Shown here piece after piece: positions 53,218 to 62,070 of a stretch of 64,000 nucleotides of DNA. The DNA comes from Bacteroidia bacterium (lineage in GTDB: Bacteria; Bacteroidota; Bacteroidia; 2-12-FULL-35-15): assembly GCA_020051175.1 (NCBI GenBank), contig JAGVJJ010000024.1, positions 1-64,000 of the forward strand. Reading direction: 5' to 3'. The translations under genes were made by a program, and so were the position numbers. The stretch's first letter is position 1. The number at the start of each line of letters is the position of its first letter. The notes beneath the pieces were generated by a model, which was not told where the DNA came from, ran no database searches, and saw only the letters and a list, made by a program, of their open reading frames with translations.

Positions 53218-53673
53218 TTATTTTAATGGTTTGAAGCCTATCAATACTACTGCTCTTCCTGAGCTGGACGAACCATTCGGATCAATATGAGCCTTAATTA
53301 CACAGTCAAGCGTACTTGTTACTTTAAAATCCCAGTATGGAGCGTTTTTATATTCTTCGTTTGTAAACAAGATGTTTCCGGCAGGAGCAGCTTTCGGATC
53401 TGAGTCCGATACCGTAAAGATAAGATTGCCATCCTGTAATCCGCTACATGCAGCAACGCGGTAAGTAGTTCCGCCATAAAGTGTAACATGGAACTCTGCT
53501 ACCTCTTCCGTATTCATCAGAAGGGCACGGTATTGCTGACCGTCAGATATAAACTGATCCTGGAAATGTTTTGCACAGATACTTGCAACAGTATCGGTCA
53601 TCTGAGCAGATACGCTGTTTACAATTACAAACCCTGATATTACCAGCACTAATTTTAAAATTCCTTTTTTCAT
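53218..53673 (-). CDS. Small exported protein of unknown function
   Basis: A 151-residue exported protein with signal peptide MKKGILKLVLVISGFVIVNS ending VSAQ. The mature part contains SICAKHFQDQFISDGQQYRA, AEFHVTLYGGTTYRVAACSG, LIFTVSDSDPK and a late FKVTSTLDCVIKAHIDPN, suggesting a small beta-sandwich with three or four cysteines. I do not recognise a family. I start at 53673 because an upstream extension to 53718 has no signal-like sequence. It lies between a lipoprotein gene and the ABCG transporter. Confidence 0.7.
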   Translation of the reverse strand: MKKGILKLVLVISGFVIVNSVSAQMTDTVASICAKHFQDQFISDGQQYRALLMNTEEVAEFHVTLYGGTTYRVAACSGLQDGNLIFTVSDSDPKAAPAGNILFTNEEYKNAPYWDFKVTSTLDCVIKAHIDPNGSSSSGRAVVLIGFKPLK

Positions 53674-53732
53674 AATTCTATTAATTTTTTGATAGCGTTG
53701 TTCAAATATATTATTCAAGTGATTACCAAAGT

Positions 53733-54644
53733 TTATCCGACAATCAGAGCTCTGATTGCTTTTACTTTTTGTGTAATAGCATCAATTTGTTCTGCGCTGA
53801 TTGTTACTTCAGTTGTGCTGTTAATAGTGGTAAGCTTTTTCGCTGCGTCTGTTGTTGGTTTAACATACGTGTATTTAAACTCAACACCATCATAAACAGT
53901 TGATAAATCTGTTAAGCCATCAATAAATTTAGTGTATTCAGGCTGGCTGTAGTATGGTTTCAAAAGTTTAATAAGGTTCTGCAGGGATAATTTTTGCTCT
54001 GCAATCCTTCTTTTAATCTCATCGTTTGGTTTCGCTTTGTAAATGTCTGTTGTAAAGTACAAGCTCTCGATCCAGCCACCTGCAAGAACAAGTCCGCTAA
54101 CATCGCTGCGGTCATTGGTTTTCAGATAAGCATCGCTTGCACGGTAAGCAACACCAACAAGAGAAAGCATAGAATCTTTGTTCCCAAGGTTTTTAGTAAA
54201 GCGTTCAATGGTTTTATTGTCAAATGCTGCAGAAATACCCAAACCATCCGATAGCTTTTTAGCTGCAACCAGGTATGCGCTTGCATCCTGCGACTGGTCG
54301 TAAATAGTTACATATCCCAAATCAGCACCATAAATACCAAGGTTGATTGCTTTTGCAAAATTGGTAGAATATTGAGTTATTTTGTTTGCCGGGTTCATCA
54401 GGTTTTTGTTGTAGCTAACCCCGCTGCTTTTGATTAATAATGCAGTTTGGATTGGAGAAGGGATGCTGAATATTTCACCGCCAATAGGTACTACTATGTT
54501 GCTGTCAGTCCCCCCTACGGCTGCTGAATCTGTGTCAACAGTTTTGTGGTCATTGCTGCAGCCTGTTGTGGTTAATAGTGTGCCAACAGCTACTACAGCT
54601 ACTACTGCTATTACTTCTCTTAGTTTCATAAATTTTAATTTCAT
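53733..54644 (-). CDS. Lipoprotein of unknown function
   Basis: A 303-residue lipoprotein. Lipobox LTTTGC gives a lipidated Cys near residue 29. The mature protein is largely helical (QTALLIKSSGVSYNKNLMNP; TNFAKAINLGIYGADLGYVT; AKPNDEIKRRIAEQKLSLQN), with a short acidic start. I do not recognise a family, though it recurs as a Bacteroidota-type solute-binding or envelope protein in my impression. Start may be the Met at 54644 or 54629. It is upstream of the small exported gene on the same strand and may function with the ABCG transporter. Confidence 0.7.
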   Translation of the reverse strand: MKLKFMKLREVIAVVAVVAVGTLLTTTGCSNDHKTVDTDSAAVGGTDSNIVVPIGGEIFSIPSPIQTALLIKSSGVSYNKNLMNPANKITQYSTNFAKAINLGIYGADLGYVTIYDQSQDASAYLVAAKKLSDGLGISAAFDNKTIERFTKNLGNKDSMLSLVGVAYRASDAYLKTNDRSDVSGLVLAGGWIESLYFTTDIYKAKPNDEIKRRIAEQKLSLQNLIKLLKPYYSQPEYTKFIDGLTDLSTVYDGVEFKYTYVKPTTDAAKKLTTINSTTEVTISAEQIDAITQKVKAIRALIVG

Positions 54645-54915
54645 TTCTGAATATAATTTATTTAATTATTATTTCTTACCTGTATTTCCTCCTGAAAGAA
54701 AACGAATGAATGGTCAAAAATAATATTTTATCCGTTAAGGCCAACAAAACGGATAGATTATTTTTGTTTTTTTTTAAGTATCTGTAAACTAGTGGGTTGT
54801 TTCGGGAAAATGAGGTGTTGGATAAAGCTTAATATAGCAAAAAAATTGACAATTGCAAGTGCGTCCTATAATTCATTTTAGCCGGTGCGAAGCAATTCAA
54901 TACGGTCTAATTCGG

Positions 54916-54923
54916 TATATTTG
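54916..54923 (+). promoter_or_regulatory. Candidate -7 box for the THUMP methyltransferase gene
   Basis: TATATTTG matches TAnnTTTG and ends 16 bases before the GTG start at 54940. The -33 element is not clear. Confidence 0.4.
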
Positions 54924-54939
54924 TTGAAAAATCGGAATC

Positions 54940-56136
54940 GTGAAGGAAAAATCAGATTTTAAAATGATTGCCAAAACCATTTTTGGTTTGGAAGAGGTAT
55001 TGTCGCAGGAACTTCAACGGTTAGGGGCCAAGGATGTCGAGGTGCATAACCGTGCCGTGAGCTTTACAGGTGACAAGGGTTTTATGTATAAGGCCAATAT
55101 ATGCCTTAGGACTGCCCTGCGTGTTCTTGTACCCATTAAGACATTTGCTATTAAGGATGAAAAGTCGCTTTATGCTGCTTTACAGGGCATTAACTGGGAG
55201 GAGTATATGGATGTGACAGATACCCTTGCTATTGATACCGTGTTAAATTCCGATTTATTTACACATTCCCAATATATTTCCCAAAAGGCCAAAGATGCTA
55301 TTGTGGACCAGTTCCGTGCAAAATATGGGGAGAGGCCATCGGTTGACTTGGACAAACCTACCATACGTATCCATCTGCACATATTTAAAGATTCCTGTAC
55401 TGTAGCGCTCGACAGCTCCGGTGAATCCCTTCACAAAAGAGGATACAGGGATAAAACCAACCTGGCACCTTTAAATGAAGTGCTTGCAGCTGGAATGATA
55501 TTGCTCAGCGGCTGGGACAAACGCAGCACGTTTATTGACCCTATGTGTGGCTCAGGCACTATCCTGATAGAAGCGGCACTTATTGCTAATAATATTCCTC
55601 CTGGTTATTATCGTGATGCGTATAGCTTTGAGGGCTGGAAAAAATATTTACCGTTTGAAGAGGACTTATACAATACTATCTTCGATGCTGCTATAGATAA
55701 AATTACCAATCACCAGCAGAGCATATTGGGAGGGGAGCTATCTCCAAACGTGGCAAAAAAAGCAAAGGAGAACGTGAAGCTTGCAAAAGTAGACGATATT
55801 GTATCTGTGAAAGTGAGTGATATAAAGGATTTTGAAGTGCCTCCGGGCCGCGGTGTGGTCATTATTAACCCACCTTATGGTGAGCGGATGGTAAAGGATA
55901 ACATCGAAGAGCTTTATAAAACCATTGGTGATACTTTTAAAAAGAGCTTTTCTGGATACGATTGCTGGGTGTTGAGCTCTAACCTGGATGCCTTTAAGCA
56001 TGTGGGTCTGCGTCCTTCCAGAAAAATTATGCTATTCAATGGCCAGCTGGAATGCCGGTTCATGAAGTATGAAATGTACCAGGGAACCAAAAGGGTGCAT
56101 AAAATGGAAGAAGGATTTAAAAAGGCGGACAAATAA
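54940..56136 (+). CDS. THUMP-domain RNA methyltransferase (RlmL/Trm11-like)
   Basis: A 398-residue class I SAM-dependent RNA methyltransferase. An N-terminal THUMP RNA-binding domain spans about residues 45-155; the catalytic domain has FIDPMCGSGTILIEAALIA near 198 and the amino-methylation motif NPPYGERM near 309-316. It resembles the N-terminal half of E. coli RlmL (23S rRNA m2G2445) and Trm11-type enzymes. It begins with GTG, with a -7 box 16 bases upstream. Confidence 0.92.
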   Translation: MKEKSDFKMIAKTIFGLEEVLSQELQRLGAKDVEVHNRAVSFTGDKGFMYKANICLRTALRVLVPIKTFAIKDEKSLYAALQGINWEEYMDVTDTLAIDTVLNSDLFTHSQYISQKAKDAIVDQFRAKYGERPSVDLDKPTIRIHLHIFKDSCTVALDSSGESLHKRGYRDKTNLAPLNEVLAAGMILLSGWDKRSTFIDPMCGSGTILIEAALIANNIPPGYYRDAYSFEGWKKYLPFEEDLYNTIFDAAIDKITNHQQSILGGELSPNVAKKAKENVKLAKVDDIVSVKVSDIKDFEVPPGRGVVIINPPYGERMVKDNIEELYKTIGDTFKKSFSGYDCWVLSSNLDAFKHVGLRPSRKIMLFNGQLECRFMKYEMYQGTKRVHKMEEGFKKADK

Positions 56137-56145
56137 TAAAAAAAA

Positions 56146-56296
56146 GTTGGCAATAGGCAGTTTGCAGTTGGCAATTTGAAGACGAAATAAGATTAAAAAG
56201 TAAAATTAGTATTAATAGAATAGAATAGTAATTAGTAGATAACTCCGTTTTGTAAATTCGTAACTATTCGTTATCCGTAACCGTTATTCGTAACCT
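56146..56296. repeat. Two short-period repeats before pfkA
   Basis: First, TTGGCAATAGGCAGTTTGCA followed by GTTGGCAATTTG (56148-56179), alternating GGCAA/GCAG units. Second, directly before the ATG, AATTCGTAACTATTCGTTAT then CCGTAACCGTTATTCGTAAC (56246-56293). Neither is coding. The second is the same family as the runs before moaCB, the PAP2-like gene and mfd. Confidence 0.55.
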
Positions 56297-57265
56297 ATGA
56301 AGAAGATAGCAGTTTTAACATCAGGAGGTGATTCACCAGGGATGAATGCCTGTATACGTGCAGTGGTGCGTACTGCCATTTATAACAAAGTGGAGGTGAT
56401 GGGCATTATGCACGGGTACAACGGCATGATTGGCAATGAATTTATTCCTTTGGGCGCTAAATCCGTGGCTAATATTATACACAGGGGTGGTACTATATTA
56501 AAGACCGCGCGCAGTAGTAAGTTTACTACCATTGAAGGTCAGCAGCGGGCTTTGGAGAATCTTATGAAGCACGGCATTGATGGGGTTGTGGCCATTGGTG
56601 GGGATGGTACACTAAAAGGGGCTTTGGAATTTGGTAAAATATGTTCTATCCCGTTCGTTGGTTGTCCGGGTACAATCGACAATGATTTGATAGGTACTGA
56701 CTTTACAATAGGTTATGATACTGCCATTAATACAGTGGTTGAAGCCGTTGATAAAATACGCGATACGGCCGAAAGCCATGATCGTTTGTTTTTTGTGGAG
56801 GTGATGGGCCGTGATGCGGGACTTATTGCTTTGCGTGCCGGTATTGGCGTGGGGGCAGAATGCATCCTGATGCCGGAAACTAAAACCGATATTGAAACAC
56901 TGATAAAGCGCCTGAACAGTGGTCGTAAGAATAAAGCTTCTAAAATTATTATTGTGGCGGAAGGGGACGAGGCAGGTGGTGCGTTTACCATTGCCGAGCA
57001 CGTAAAAAGGAGATTGCCTGATTTTGATACACGTGTAACGGTGCTGGGCCATATCCAGCGCGGAGGCAATCCCAGTGCTATGGACAGGGTAAACAGCAGT
57101 CGTATGGGCTTTGCGGCTGTTGAAGCTTTGCTGGCAGGCAAAAGTGGTGTGATGATAGGAATAATCAATAAAAAAATTGCATACACTCCTTTTGAAAATG
57201 CTACCAAGCACACGCAGCGCCTGGATCCGGATTTAATGCGGATGCTGGATATATTGTCGCTTTAA
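56297..57265 (+). CDS. pfkA: ATP-dependent 6-phosphofructokinase
   Basis: A 322-residue glycolytic enzyme that phosphorylates fructose 6-phosphate. GGDSPGMNACIR (residues 10-21) binds ATP; IGGDGTLKG near 100 contains the Gly104-equivalent favouring ATP over pyrophosphate; PGTIDND near 123-129 has the catalytic Asp; MGRDAGLIALRAG and IQRGGNPSAMDR are family signatures. Length is normal. Its stop overlaps the stop of the convergent S66 peptidase gene by 4 bases. Confidence 0.96.
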   Translation: MKKIAVLTSGGDSPGMNACIRAVVRTAIYNKVEVMGIMHGYNGMIGNEFIPLGAKSVANIIHRGGTILKTARSSKFTTIEGQQRALENLMKHGIDGVVAIGGDGTLKGALEFGKICSIPFVGCPGTIDNDLIGTDFTIGYDTAINTVVEAVDKIRDTAESHDRLFFVEVMGRDAGLIALRAGIGVGAECILMPETKTDIETLIKRLNSGRKNKASKIIIVAEGDEAGGAFTIAEHVKRRLPDFDTRVTVLGHIQRGGNPSAMDRVNSSRMGFAAVEALLAGKSGVMIGIINKKIAYTPFENATKHTQRLDPDLMRMLDILSL

Positions 57266-58155
57266 AACGAAAGTTCTACCTGTGGGCCGATTTTTAACTT
57301 TGCTTTCTTCCCAAAGTACAACGCAAAGTTGGTATCAATATGTCCTGCCGGGAAGCCAAAGCAAACAGGGTATTTGTATTCCTTCACCGCATCTAAAATA
57401 ATTTCTTCTGCTGTTTTGCCAAATGGAATGGCATTGTCCTTCATATCTGTCATACCCCCAACAACCAATGCTTTCAAATGTTTGAGTTTTCCGGAGCGTT
57501 TCAGGTTTAGCATCATCCGGTCTATGTGGTAGAGGTATTCATCCAAATCTTCAATAAACAAAATTTTTCCTTTGGTATCAATGTCGGAAATGCTTCCGCA
57601 TAAAGCATAAAGCAATGACAGATTACCACCAACTACTTCGCCTTTAATTTCTGTTCTGTTTTTTTTGTTTAAGGGATGTGCAGCAACAGGATAGACTAGT
57701 TTTTCTCCAAACAGTGCTTTGCGCAAACTTTCTGTTGCTTCCTCATTTTTCATAATGTTTATGGGCATTGTGGCGTGCAGGGTCTCAATGCCCAAGGTGT
57801 GAATGTGAGAATGCAGTACAGTTATATCGCTGTATCCTACCACCCATTTGGGTTGCTTTTTAAATTTTGAAAAATTAAGCTTGTCTATAATGCGCAAAGT
57901 GCCATATCCGCCACGGGCGCTGATAATGGCTTTTACCGAAGCATCATCAAGAAACGCCTGCAAATCCTTTGTTCTTTGCTCATCTGTTCCCGAAAACTGA
58001 TGTTCTTCTTTGTATAAGTTTTTGCTTGTAACAACCTTTAGTCCCCAGCTTTTTAGCAAATCAATTGCTGGCTGCATCTCCTCTTTGGTAACTTTTCGTG
58101 CGGGCGCTACAATCCCAATTGTGTCGCCTTTTTTTAAGAATGCGGGTTGTCTCAT
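57262..58155 (-). CDS. S66 family muramoyltetrapeptide LD-carboxypeptidase
   Basis: A 297-residue peptidase that removes the terminal D-Ala from murein tetrapeptides during recycling. KKGDTIGIVAPARKV begins the family; the catalytic serine is in VGYSDIT or the nearby SARGGYG region, and the late FPAGHIDTNFALYFG carries the conserved His. I start at the ATG at 58155. An alternative GTG at 58236 would overlap the M20 peptidase gene by 11 bases and add 27 residues encoded partly by a palindromic repeat (58189-58209), which looks like inserted sequence, not the family N-terminus. Confidence 0.85.
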   Translation of the reverse strand: MRQPAFLKKGDTIGIVAPARKVTKEEMQPAIDLLKSWGLKVVTSKNLYKEEHQFSGTDEQRTKDLQAFLDDASVKAIISARGGYGTLRIIDKLNFSKFKKQPKWVVGYSDITVLHSHIHTLGIETLHATMPINIMKNEEATESLRKALFGEKLVYPVAAHPLNKKNRTEIKGEVVGGNLSLLYALCGSISDIDTKGKILFIEDLDEYLYHIDRMMLNLKRSGKLKHLKALVVGGMTDMKDNAIPFGKTAEEIILDAVKEYKYPVCFGFPAGHIDTNFALYFGKKAKLKIGPQVELSF

Positions 58156-58188
58156 AAATTCATAATATTTCTTTTGACTTTTAACTGA

Positions 58189-58209
58189 ATGCTGAACTGG
58201 TTTCAGCAT
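58189..58209. repeat. Palindromic element (ATGCTGAA / TTCAGCAT)
   Basis: Perfect 8-base arms ATGCTGAA and TTCAGCAT around a 5-base centre. It resembles a widespread dispersed bacterial palindrome and lies at the junction between the M20 and S66 peptidase genes. Confidence 0.55.
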
Positions 58210-58225
58210 CACCTCCTTCTGCTCT

Positions 58226-59689
58226 TTATTGTCCACAGCTGTTTATAATCAACTGCCTGTATAAGCGGATGCAGTTTTTAAATGCTTCAACCGAAATTTT
58301 TTCATTGTTTCCATGAAGCCTTTTTAAATCTTCCGAATCAAAAGTTACCGGTAAAAAGCGGAACCTGTTGTTTGAAATTTTAGAGTAGTGTTTTGTGTCG
58401 GTTGCTCCAAGCATCAATGAGGGTGCTACAAGGGTAGTGTTAAACACCTCACGTATGCTTTTTTCTAAGGATTTAAATCCTGTAGACTCAATATCAGAAA
58501 CTGGTGCGGCTTCATTGCTGTACAAAGGTTTGTGGATTTTTACCCTGCTGTCGTTAACAGTGTTTTCTATGTGTTTGAGGATGCCTTCTGCTGTTTCTCC
58601 GGGCAGGATCCTGAAATTTATTGTTGCTGTAGCTATTTGGGGCAGTACATTTTCTTTAAAACCACTCTTGAATATGGTTGGTGCCGTAGTGGTACTTACT
58701 GTAGCACTTCCTGAATTGGAAGCTTCGTATTTGCCAATAATAACTCCTTTTAAAAGCCACTGGTTGGCAAAGGCAAGCTTCGACAAAAATGGCATTTCCG
58801 GGCCTACATAATCAAGAAAATGCTGTACCGGTTTTGAAATAGTTGCCTGCATAGGGCTCTGTTCAAGCTTTGCAACAGCAGCCGACAGAATGCCGATTGG
58901 GGTGGCTTTTGCAGGCATAGAGGAGTGGCCACCTTCTGTTTCAACAGAAAGCTCTACGGTAAGGTATCCTTTTTCACTGATCCCAATCAAAGCAACATCT
59001 GGCTCTATTCCCGGCACTATCCCTTTTGTAATAACCATTCCTTCGTCCAGTATAAATTCGGCTTCCACCTTCAGTGATTCAAGATGCTCTGCAATTTTTT
59101 TTGCACCGTTTTCGCCACCTACTTCTTCATCGTGGCCAAAAGCGAGATAGATGGTCCGTTTGGGCCTGAAGTTCTCTTTTAAAAGCATTTCAACAGTTTC
59201 AAGAATCCCAATAACGTTTACTTTGTCATCCAATGTTCCACGTCCACAGATAAAACCGTTCTTTATCTCGCCTCCAAAAGGATCAAATTCCCAGTTTTTG
59301 CTTTGTTCATCATCAACCGGCACCACATCCATATGTCCCATAAGTACAATGGGTTTTAATGAAGCATCTTCACCTTCCCATTTATAAAGTAGGCTGTAGT
59401 TATTTATTATTTCTTTTTTCAGCAATGAGTCGGCCAAAGGATACGTTTTTGTGAGATATGCCAGCAGCTGTACAAATGGTAAGGGGTCAATTTTTGATGC
59501 ATCATCATGTGAAACGGTTTTTATTTTCACTGCTTCCGACAGGTGCTGGGCACAATTATCGGGAATGGGTGCAGGAGCAACAGCTTGCACCTGCAACTGT
59601 TTTGATTTGTATGTAAAGGTGTTGAACAATACAACTGCAATTAGCAAAACCAGGAGTATTCCAATAATTTTAAAGGTTCTTTTTAGCAT
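58226..59689 (-). CDS. M20 family metallopeptidase, membrane-anchored
   Basis: A 487-residue zinc peptidase or amidohydrolase. An N-terminal membrane helix (IIGILLVLLIAVVLF) anchors it, probably as a periplasmic enzyme. Zinc ligands are in MGHMDVVPVDD, GRGTLDDK, GHDEEVGGENGA and the late GATDTKHYSKI; the dimerisation domain is between. The pattern is closest to carboxypeptidase-S/PM20D1-type enzymes acting on N-acyl amino acids or dipeptides. It is upstream of the S66 gene. Confidence 0.9.
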   Translation of the reverse strand: MLKRTFKIIGILLVLLIAVVLFNTFTYKSKQLQVQAVAPAPIPDNCAQHLSEAVKIKTVSHDDASKIDPLPFVQLLAYLTKTYPLADSLLKKEIINNYSLLYKWEGEDASLKPIVLMGHMDVVPVDDEQSKNWEFDPFGGEIKNGFICGRGTLDDKVNVIGILETVEMLLKENFRPKRTIYLAFGHDEEVGGENGAKKIAEHLESLKVEAEFILDEGMVITKGIVPGIEPDVALIGISEKGYLTVELSVETEGGHSSMPAKATPIGILSAAVAKLEQSPMQATISKPVQHFLDYVGPEMPFLSKLAFANQWLLKGVIIGKYEASNSGSATVSTTTAPTIFKSGFKENVLPQIATATINFRILPGETAEGILKHIENTVNDSRVKIHKPLYSNEAAPVSDIESTGFKSLEKSIREVFNTTLVAPSLMLGATDTKHYSKISNNRFRFLPVTFDSEDLKRLHGNNEKISVEAFKNCIRLYRQLIINSCGQ

Positions 59690-59766
59690 GGTTTCAGGTT
59701 TTATAGTTCGTCCAAGCTTATATGGCTGTAAACGAAAATTACAGTATTCTTAAGTGATCTAATTCT

Positions 59767-59875
59767 TATCTTTGCTTGCAATTTACAAATAAGTCCAAGA
59801 TTACAATTGAAAAATTGCAAGTTTTGATTTATAGCCTTTTAACTTTTAATTTATAAACTTTTGACTTTTAAAAGA
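59767..59875 (+). promoter_or_regulatory. metG leader with -7 box and CTTTTGA/CTTTTAA repeat
   Basis: TATCTTTG (59767-59774) matches the -7 element. The following roughly 85-base leader contains an A/T-rich short-period run with TTTTAACTTTTAATTTATAA and AACTTTTGACTTTTAAAAG across the start. It may be repeat sequence, not a regulatory RNA. Confidence 0.35.
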
Positions 59876-61945
59876 CATACCGTAACTGCAGCCCTGCCCT
59901 ATGCAAACGGGCCTGTGCATATTGGACATCTGGCAGGCTGCTATTTACCTGCTGATATTTACGTGCGTTACCTTCGTTTGAAGGGCGAAGATGTGAAATT
60001 TATTTGCGGCTCTGATGAGCATGGTGTGCCCATTACCATCAAAGCAAAAAAAGAGGGCATTACACCCCAACAGGTAGTAGATAAATATCACAAGCTCATG
60101 GGCGATGCATTTAAGGATTTTGGTATATCGTTTGACATTTATTCCCGAACATCTTCTAAAACGCATCATGAAACCGCATCGGAGTTTTTTAAAAAACTTT
60201 ATGATAAAGGGGTTTTTAAGGAGGAAGTAACCGAGCAATATTTTGATGAGAAGGCAAATCAGTTTCTTGCCGACCGTTATATTGTAGGCACCTGTCCTAA
60301 ATGCGGCAATGAGAATGCTTATGGCGATCAATGCGAAAAGTGTGGCAGTACATTAAATGCAACTGATTTAATCAATCCAAAATCAACATTGTCGGGCGAA
60401 AAGCCGGTACTTAAAAAAACCAAAAACTGGTTTTTGCCTTTGGATAAAATGCAACCACAGATTGAGGCTTATATTGATTCACATAAAGAGTGGAAATCAA
60501 ACGTGTTCGGACAGTGTAAAAGCTGGTTGAATGCAGGCTTACAACCTCGTGCGATGACGCGTGATTTGGACTGGGGTGTAAAGGTGCCGGTTGACGGTGC
60601 CGATGGTAAAGTGCTCTATGTGTGGTTTGATGCACCTATTGGCTATATTTCCGCAACAAAGGAACTGTTTATGCAGCACAATGACGGCATAAATACCCTC
60701 TCCCCTGAGGGGAGAGCTGGAGAGGGGTGGGAAAAATACTGGCGGGATAAGGAAAGCAGGCTGGTGCATTTTATCGGTAAGGACAATATTGTTTTTCATT
60801 GCATCATATTCCCTGCAATGCTCATGGCAGAGGGTTCGTTTATTGTGCCGGATAATGTTCCTGCCAATGAATTTCTGAACCTGGAAGGTGATAAAATATC
60901 CACTTCGCGCAATTGGGCGGTATGGCTTCATGAATACCTGCTGGAATTTAAAGACAAGCAGGATACCCTTCGTTATACATTGTGCTCGAATGCCCCGGAA
61001 ACAAAGGATAATGACTTTACCTGGAAGGATTTTCAGGCAAAAAATAATAATGAGCTGGTTGCTATTCTTGGTAACTTTGTAAACCGCACATTGGTACTTA
61101 CCCATAAGTATTACAATGGTAAAGTGCCGGAAACGCTGGAATATACCAAAAGCGATATTCTGCTGCTGGAGGAAATAAGCAAGTTCCCTGACAAGATTGC
61201 TGCAAGTATTGAACAGTACCGCTTTCGCGAAGCACTGTCCGAACTGATGAACCTTGCACGTTCCGGTAACAAATACCTGGCAGATAATGAGCCCTGGACG
61301 CTCATAAAAACCGATGAGAAAAGGGTGCAAACCATCATGAACATTTCATTGCAGATAGCTGCTAATCTTGCTGTGGTAATGGAACCGTTTTTACCTTTTA
61401 CTTCAAAAAGATTAGGCGGAATGCTGAACCTGAACCCGTCTTTAAAATGGAACGATGCTAAGCGTACGGACCTCTTGCTTGCAGGCCACCAGATAAATGC
61501 AGCCAGCCTGTTGTTTGAGAAAATTGAAGACGAAGCAATAAGCGCGCAGGTACAAAAGCTTGCGGATTCTAAAAAAGCCAATGAAGCAGCTGGTAAGGCT
61601 ATTGAACCTTCCAAAGCTGAAACTTCTTTTGATGACTTTAGTAAAATGGACATCAGGGTGGGTACAATTTTGGAGGCCGAGCGCGTTCCTAAAACGGATA
61701 AGCTCCTGAAGCTATTGATTGATACAGGTTTCGATACGCGTACAGTTGTTTCCGGTATTGCTGCGTATTATAAACCAGAAGATATTATCGGTCAGCAGGT
61801 ATCCATACTGGTGAACCTGGCACCACGTAAAATAAAAGGCATCGAAAGCAAGGGGATGATTTTAATGGCAGAGAACAGTGCCGGAGAGTTGAGTTTTGTT
61901 TCTCCATTAAAGCCAAATGTGAACAATGGTTCTGGGATAAAATAA
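59861..61945 (+). CDS. metG: Methionine--tRNA ligase
   Basis: A 694-residue class I synthetase that charges tRNA-Met. HIGH motif [10 protein letters not shown] near residue 19, zinc-binding CPKCGN and CEKCGS near 146-165, WFDAPIGYI, and KISTSRN in place of KMSKS near 345. The C-terminal EMAPII-type tRNA-binding domain starts near residue 585 ([13 protein letters not shown]). Residues about 276-290 contain an unusual insertion ([10 protein letters not shown]) encoded by GC-rich palindromic sequence. The start is TTG at 59861; no ATG precedes the HIGH motif. Length is otherwise normal. Confidence 0.95.
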   Translation: MTFKRHTVTAALPYANGPVHIGHLAGCYLPADIYVRYLRLKGEDVKFICGSDEHGVPITIKAKKEGITPQQVVDKYHKLMGDAFKDFGISFDIYSRTSSKTHHETASEFFKKLYDKGVFKEEVTEQYFDEKANQFLADRYIVGTCPKCGNENAYGDQCEKCGSTLNATDLINPKSTLSGEKPVLKKTKNWFLPLDKMQPQIEAYIDSHKEWKSNVFGQCKSWLNAGLQPRAMTRDLDWGVKVPVDGADGKVLYVWFDAPIGYISATKELFMQHNDGINTLSPEGRAGEGWEKYWRDKESRLVHFIGKDNIVFHCIIFPAMLMAEGSFIVPDNVPANEFLNLEGDKISTSRNWAVWLHEYLLEFKDKQDTLRYTLCSNAPETKDNDFTWKDFQAKNNNELVAILGNFVNRTLVLTHKYYNGKVPETLEYTKSDILLLEEISKFPDKIAASIEQYRFREALSELMNLARSGNKYLADNEPWTLIKTDEKRVQTIMNISLQIAANLAVVMEPFLPFTSKRLGGMLNLNPSLKWNDAKRTDLLLAGHQINAASLLFEKIEDEAISAQVQKLADSKKANEAAGKAIEPSKAETSFDDFSKMDIRVGTILEAERVPKTDKLLKLLIDTGFDTRTVVSGIAAYYKPEDIIGQQVSILVNLAPRKIKGIESKGMILMAENSAGELSFVSPLKPNVNNGSGIK
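60690..60735 (+). repeat. In-frame palindromic repeat insertion inside metG
   Basis: Contains CTCTCCCC-TGA-GGGGAGAG (60698-60716), perfect 8-base arms, followed by CTGGAGAGGGGTGGGAA (60717-60733). It encodes [12 protein letters not shown] inside the catalytic domain, where most family members have a short loop. A related sequence is found in the ABC exporter gene at about 9965. Confidence 0.6.
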
Positions 61946-61984
61946 AACTGGATATCCTTTCTTCAGGGAAAGAGAGTTTTTTGT

Positions 61985-62020
61985 TCTTTTTAAAAAAAGA
62001 AGCAAATTTTTTTTCATTTT
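61985..62020 (+). terminator. Possible terminator after metG
   Basis: TTCTTTTT / AAAAAGAA arms with a 2-base loop followed by GCAAATTTTTTTT. The stem is A/T-only and weak, so this is a low-confidence candidate. Confidence 0.3.
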
Positions 62021-62070
62021 CCTGTATTCTTTTTCCTGGTTGGGCGTTATTAGGTTAAAACCATACTCCC

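Noticed and set aside
54729-54755. Hairpin TATCCGTT / AACGGATA followed by T-rich sequence in the gap before the THUMP gene
   Set aside because: It looks like a terminator on the plus strand, but no plus-strand gene ends upstream. It could belong to an unseen small RNA, which I cannot support.
56612-57213. Two long overlapping open frames antisense to pfkA
   Set aside because: pfkA is complete and conserved in this region; the antisense frames overlap each other and resemble no family.
59767-59860. T-box-like or riboswitch leader of metG
   Set aside because: The leader is a low-complexity A/T repeat with no T-box sequence, specifier loop or stable terminator/antiterminator pair.
60539-61330. 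263-codon open frame on the minus strand inside metG
   Set aside because: It lies wholly antisense to a well-supported metG with all synthetase motifs, and its translation is Cys/His/Phe-rich without recognisable domains.
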